This document shows, in pieces, positions 59,895 to 64,000 of a stretch of DNA of 64,000 nucleotides; within the stretch, counting starts at the first letter, position 1, and every line of letters begins with the position of its first letter. The notes under the pieces were generated by a model. That model was not told where the DNA came from. It worked only from the letters and a program-made list of their open reading frames with translations, and made no database searches. This DNA is from Euryodendron excelsum (Eukaryota; Streptophyta; Magnoliopsida; Ericales; Pentaphylacaceae): positions 53,281,183 to 53,345,182 of the forward strand of contig CM065377.1 in the NCBI GenBank assembly GCA_033060915.1. Reading direction: 5' to 3'. The translations under genes were made by a program, and so were the position numbers.

Positions 59895-62819
59895 ATGGCT
59901 AGAATATGGGGGGCCAATAACCAGATTATTGGGAGATCATTCATGAGCAGCCAAGCCTCTCCGTCAGAAGCGAACCTTCCCCAAGAGCCGGAAGATAAGA
60001 ACAAAAAGAAAAACTTGAAGTAGGGGAAGGATGGTAAGCATCCTCTCGTCCCAAGCTCGGACCATTGGTGTCGAGCGTCGTTTTTTGGTGGCAAGGACAA
60101 ATTCTAGCAATGGCTCACGAATTTTGATTTGGAGAAGCTTATCGCTGAGGTGCCATTCTTTTTGGCTTGTGACAAGGCCAGACCGTTGCAGGAGGCTTTC
60201 ATTTCTCCAGATTTGATCCTGCATTTTTTCGTCGAGCGTGGGGAGTTTTCTTATGCTTTCCTAACGTGGGATAACTATTGCGCCTCAAGGGAAGGGCTTG
60301 AGGTCTGAATGGAGGAGATCTTGGACAACCCCTAATATGTGGAGATCTTAGAATGGGTGAGGGTGCACACAGCTGTGATGAGCACTTATAAACTCAACAT
60401 CAAACGGAGCGAGCTCTGTCTAGATGTGATGCTTTCACGCTGGAGCGTGGACTTGCATACACTCGCAGTTACTTGGGGGGAATGCGCTTATACCTTAAAG
60501 GATGTCAACGAGCTAACTTGCTTATTGATCGTGGGGGATGTAGATCCTTGCACACTTATATCGACGTCAGAGGAGACGAATCATCCAAGGCCTAAAGGAT
60601 TCGCAAAGCGTGACTATAAGGGTTGTGAGCAGATTTGGTAAGACTAATGGGAAAGAGGGCGTGAGTTCCTCGAGCAAGTCCCATAAGAACATATTCAAGG
60701 GTTGGACGATTTACTGGTACTGCGATCTTCAATGGGTGACCAAAGAGATGGTGAAGGTAGGAGATGATACAGTGGAGGCTCATAGGAGGGGGTGCGTGGG
60801 GTCTAGGCTATAGAGCGAGTGTCATCTGGCTGCATTTTAAGTACCTAGCTTTCAAGGCATCTGTTCAAAGGGCTCGCAATTAATAGGTTAAACTACGCAC
60901 TCTTTTGTTTTGTAGCCCTGTGTGGGTGGAGCCTCGCACTGGGGTCTTTATTTTTGGGGCCGATCTACTTTCGTCTGGACCAAATGAAGAGAAATATGGC
61001 CAAGTCCCTGGGGCACTATGACGTTTCGAGCTACGTTTGTACTAACTTTTTGCATATATTTTTGTTTGAGCATTTTCAAGGAGCAGCTCCTAAACCCCGT
61101 GAGGGGAATGTGGTGAACAAGGATGGGAATGTGGTTGTATGTTGTCTAGTGGCCAGGTGGTCAGAAAGGACACTATGAGTGAGTCTGAAATGGGTGTTTG
61201 ATGACGACGCAGAGTTCACCCCAAGGCTATATGTGGGGGGCGCTGGCCAACATTACCGATTTATGTATGTACACAGAAGAGGATTGGGAGGTGCTGGTGA
61301 CGTTGAATACAGAGTTTTCTAGGGAGCTAATGACAAGCGTGCTGTGGGCCGTCCTAGAGGGCTGCCGGCTTTGAATGAGGGCATGGCCTATAAAGTTGTA
61401 GGATACCATCCCCAAAGGGTGGCTATTAGCTCGGGTATGATCAGGACATGCCAGACTTTACTAAAGTGATGAGCTTAGTGGGGAAGGCCAACGCTTGCTT
61501 TTTTTATGGGATGTGAAGGGGGTGATAAAGCAGCACGAAGGGATAAGGGTATGCGGGGAGAGCTGCAAAGGGTTGGGGACCCAAAATTGGCACAGTTATT
61601 AAAGGAAGAACTTGGAAGCCTTTAACTTATTCACCATGGGGGACCCCATGGTATCGAGGTTGGAAGAAGTGTTGCAAGAGGATTGCAGCTTGTGTGGGCT
61701 ACACAAGGGCAAGGAGTTGGCTGCCTGGGGCAAGTTGAGTGAGCGAGCTCAGCCGCTGGAGATTGTAGTGGTAGAGCTTTATCAAAAAAATGCATAAAGG
61801 TTGTGAGCGGGGGTGAGAAGTAGGCAGGGGGCGAGGCGGTAGAAAAGGAAGGTGAAATTATATAATTAAATAAGTGGGTAAGTTAGAAGTGGGAACTAGG
61901 GCGGTGATCACTGAACCACGAGGGAACGATCATGAAGCGTCGAAGGAGAGGGCGAGCGCAATGCCATTGGCCAAAAGAAAGAAGATATACGGTTGCTTTT
62001 GATTTTGGTGAATAAAGACAAGTGTAAGTGTGTAACAAGTTTCCTTTGCAGGTGGTGTTTACAAGAGAGGCAATGGAAGACAAGCTGACAGCTGATAATG
62101 AGGGGAGTCTGCCTGTATCTCAAGACGCGTTAGATGAGCTAAACGAAATTTTGAGTGACGAGGCTAGAGGTCGTGTGTCCATTGGGGTAGGGTTGAGCGC
62201 AGAGGCATTGAGGCTACCGATGGTTGGGGGGGGGGGGGGGGGGGGGAGGAGGGGGAAGAGCTTGTAACATTTGAAGGCGAAATTGCCCGAAGGGGAAAGC
62301 TTAGTAAGAGGAAGGAGGCATAAGACTACGGGGGGTCAGGACAAGGCGTAGGGGAGCAACAAGGAGGAACACGAGACTAAGGTGGCAGCATCCAAGCAAG
62401 ATGAAGTTATGGATGTTGAAGAGAGGATAGATGTACCGGTATTGGTTCTGGACGTGGAGGAGACCGATGATGGCCAAAAGGGTGGGCAAGTTTAGGACGA
62501 GCCTTTGGGAATTATGAATGAAGATGCACTGAGGCCAACAATGGTGCCAGAGGCCCAAGTGAACAAGCCAGAAGCCATAGTTAATTACAGGCAAATCAAA
62601 GAGGAGACTACGATCAACGAGCCCGCACAAGTGGCTGAGTCAGGACTTGGGATTGAGCGACAGATGGAGGAGAGAACTCTTTCAAAGGTGGTCTCTGGGC
62701 CTAAAAGGAAGAGTGGCCAGTCGAGCTTGGGGAAGCCTACCTTGAAGTTTGCGAACAAGGTGCTATCACAAGAACAGGAGGGTGAGACTGAAGAAGGCTG
62801 GTTTCATCTTTCAGTATGA
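59895..62819 (+). pseudogene. Plant mobile domain (PMD) protein, degenerate
   Basis: One frame, with many stops, can be followed from MARIWGANNQIIGRSF (59895) to a TGA at 62817-62819. The part at about 60340-60545 reads WVRVHTAVMSTYKLN, then SRWSVDLHTLAVTWGECAYT, then LKDVNELTCLLIVGD, the signature of the plant mobile domain (PF10536, aminotransferase-like). About 60940-61080 reads LGPIYFRLDQMKRNMAKSLG then FLHIFLFEHF, also typical. Stops lie at about 60021, 60105, 60306 and 60333 and more later. The C-terminal part is Glu- and Gly-rich, with a 21-base G run at 62226-62246. PMD occurs in host genes (MAIN, MAIL1) and in transposable elements; the setting here suggests a transposon-carried copy. 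A TTTGCAG at 62050 may mark an old intron end. Confidence 0.8.
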
Positions 62820-64000
62820 AGTGAAGTACGACGACGGAGACGCGTGTAGTTTAAATGGAGGTATGCCCATTATTGTTTTCACCCATGGGATTTGTGCAAA
62901 TCTAGCAATAAAGAACGAGCACAATTTAAGAAGCATTTGAATTAAAATTACAAGGCAATGATGGAATCGAATCTATGAGAACCAAAATTGAATCGAAAAT
63001 CTTTAGGGATTTTTGGATTGATTTTACTACCACTAGGCAATTGATTGAAAATGTGAATTAAATTACTAATTCGAATCACTAATAATATAGCTAGAGCAAT
63101 TTAAGAGAATTAGAAATTTTACCAAACTAAAAACAATTAAAATTAAATTAATCTAAGCAATTGAAAATTCAAGCGAAATATTTAGAGATTTAAATGGGAT
63201 AAAAGGGGTTTGGATGTAATTGATTCAACCTACCAATTTTAGCATGGAATTTGAAATGGAGAGTTTGGGATAAACTCAAATCAAGGATCTCTCCGTGGAT
63301 CCTTGATTCGAAAGATTTAGCTTTAAAACCGCGGGTTCTCTTTTAATTAGAATTAGATTTTAATACCTTTGTGAGATCTTTAGAAATAAACCGCATGTTC
63401 ATCAAACCATAATTATAGATCTAAGTTTTCTAAAGCAATCAATTCCAAAAATAGAGAATAGTAAAGTATGGATATTCAGTGAGATTTAAAGACTCCTCTT
63501 TCACTTTCCATGCCTTCTTTGGTAGACCTTCACAATTGCACTCAAATAATGGGTTTAGCTAGAACAATCCATGTAAGAAAAATTCTAGAAATAATAAACA
63601 AGCATGTAAATCTAGAATTTAATTGGATAAAAGCTCTCGTTTAAATACAAGGAAAGAGGGAGAGAGTAGTAAGAAAAAAAAGACAAAAATCTAGCAAGAT
63701 TCCATCTCAAACATTCTTCTCAAAATCCTAACTGCAAACTTCCAAAATAAAACAACAAAAAAAACATTCTTCCAAACATTCTTCTCGTACGAACCCTTAT
63801 TGTTGCCTTTCCTTCAAAAGCCCAAAAAAGTACATAATCATCTCATCCCCTTTTCTCTTGGCTAATATAGGTTTGAAACACATTTTCTGTGCCAAGTGTT
63901 CGACACGCTTCTGAAGACCATCCGAACGGTAGGTGTAACTGTCCAAACAGTTAGTTTTTTTGTCCGGACGATATTTGGATAGAAAATCACCACTTTGGAA
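62820..64000. other. AT-rich end of the window without a recognised gene
   Basis: No long frame and no family features. Contains an 11-bp stem hairpin (63279-63308). It may be the tail of the element that carried the mobile domain gene. Confidence 0.5.

Noticed and set aside
1..64000. CRISPR arrays, rRNA genes, bacterial operons, prophage
   Set aside because: None seen. Regular repeats are microsatellites, minisatellites or transposon ends, and gene structure is plant-like with introns.

Overview
This window is nuclear DNA of a flowering plant. The coding sequence is split by GT-AG introns plus one AT-AC intron, the background is AT-rich, dinucleotide microsatellites are common, and plant-specific families are present (DI19 zinc finger, NFD6, a plant mobile domain protein, a Tat-lineage Ty3/gypsy element). 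Nothing bacterial, organellar or viral was seen. I cannot name the species. Only a few percent of the window is coding; most of the rest is repeats and transposon remains.

Layout. (1) 1-9.36 kb: an old direct duplication, copy A about 1018-5615 and copy B about 6644-9345. Copy A carries two insertions that copy B lacks: a hAT-like element (1427-1950) and a Mutator-like element with long inverted ends and a 9-bp target duplication (3655-4919). A possible 44-residue membrane protein gene on the minus strand has its first exon at 9690-9799 and its last coding exon inside copy B, with a spare last exon in copy A. (2) 10.4-11 kb: a second hAT-like element. (3) 13.96-18.90 kb, minus: a complete five-exon DI19 gene whose third intron is AT-AC and of the U12 type. 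(4) 19.46-24.41 kb, minus: a decayed, internally deleted Tat-lineage retrotransposon with TTATT target duplications. (5) 25.99-29.21 kb, plus: a two-exon OB-fold gene similar to Arabidopsis At4g28440, with a microsatellite touching its 5' splice site. (6) 29.74-30.68 kb: a MITE-like element. (7) 33.39-34.84 kb, minus: a three-exon NFD6-like gene. (8) 36.71-39.10 kb, minus: a three-exon gene similar to At3g17950, with a Tourist-like MITE in its second intron. (9) 40.70-59.12 kb: a tandem duplication of a 9-kb unit with no convincing gene, holding a solo-LTR-like block, a SINE-like element, minisatellites and a repeated hairpin motif. (10) 59.9-62.8 kb, plus: a plant mobile domain pseudogene. 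(11) 62.8-64 kb: AT-rich DNA without a recognised gene.

The four good genes are unrelated single-copy-type plant genes and form no functional cluster. I found no clear new multi-gene system. The most interesting points are the complete AT-AC splice signals in DI19 (with an in-frame alternative acceptor six bases on), the paired duplications that preserve empty insertion sites, the partly duplicated small gene, and the very short terminal coding exons. Gene models were built by eye from splice signals and remembered protein families; no database search was run.
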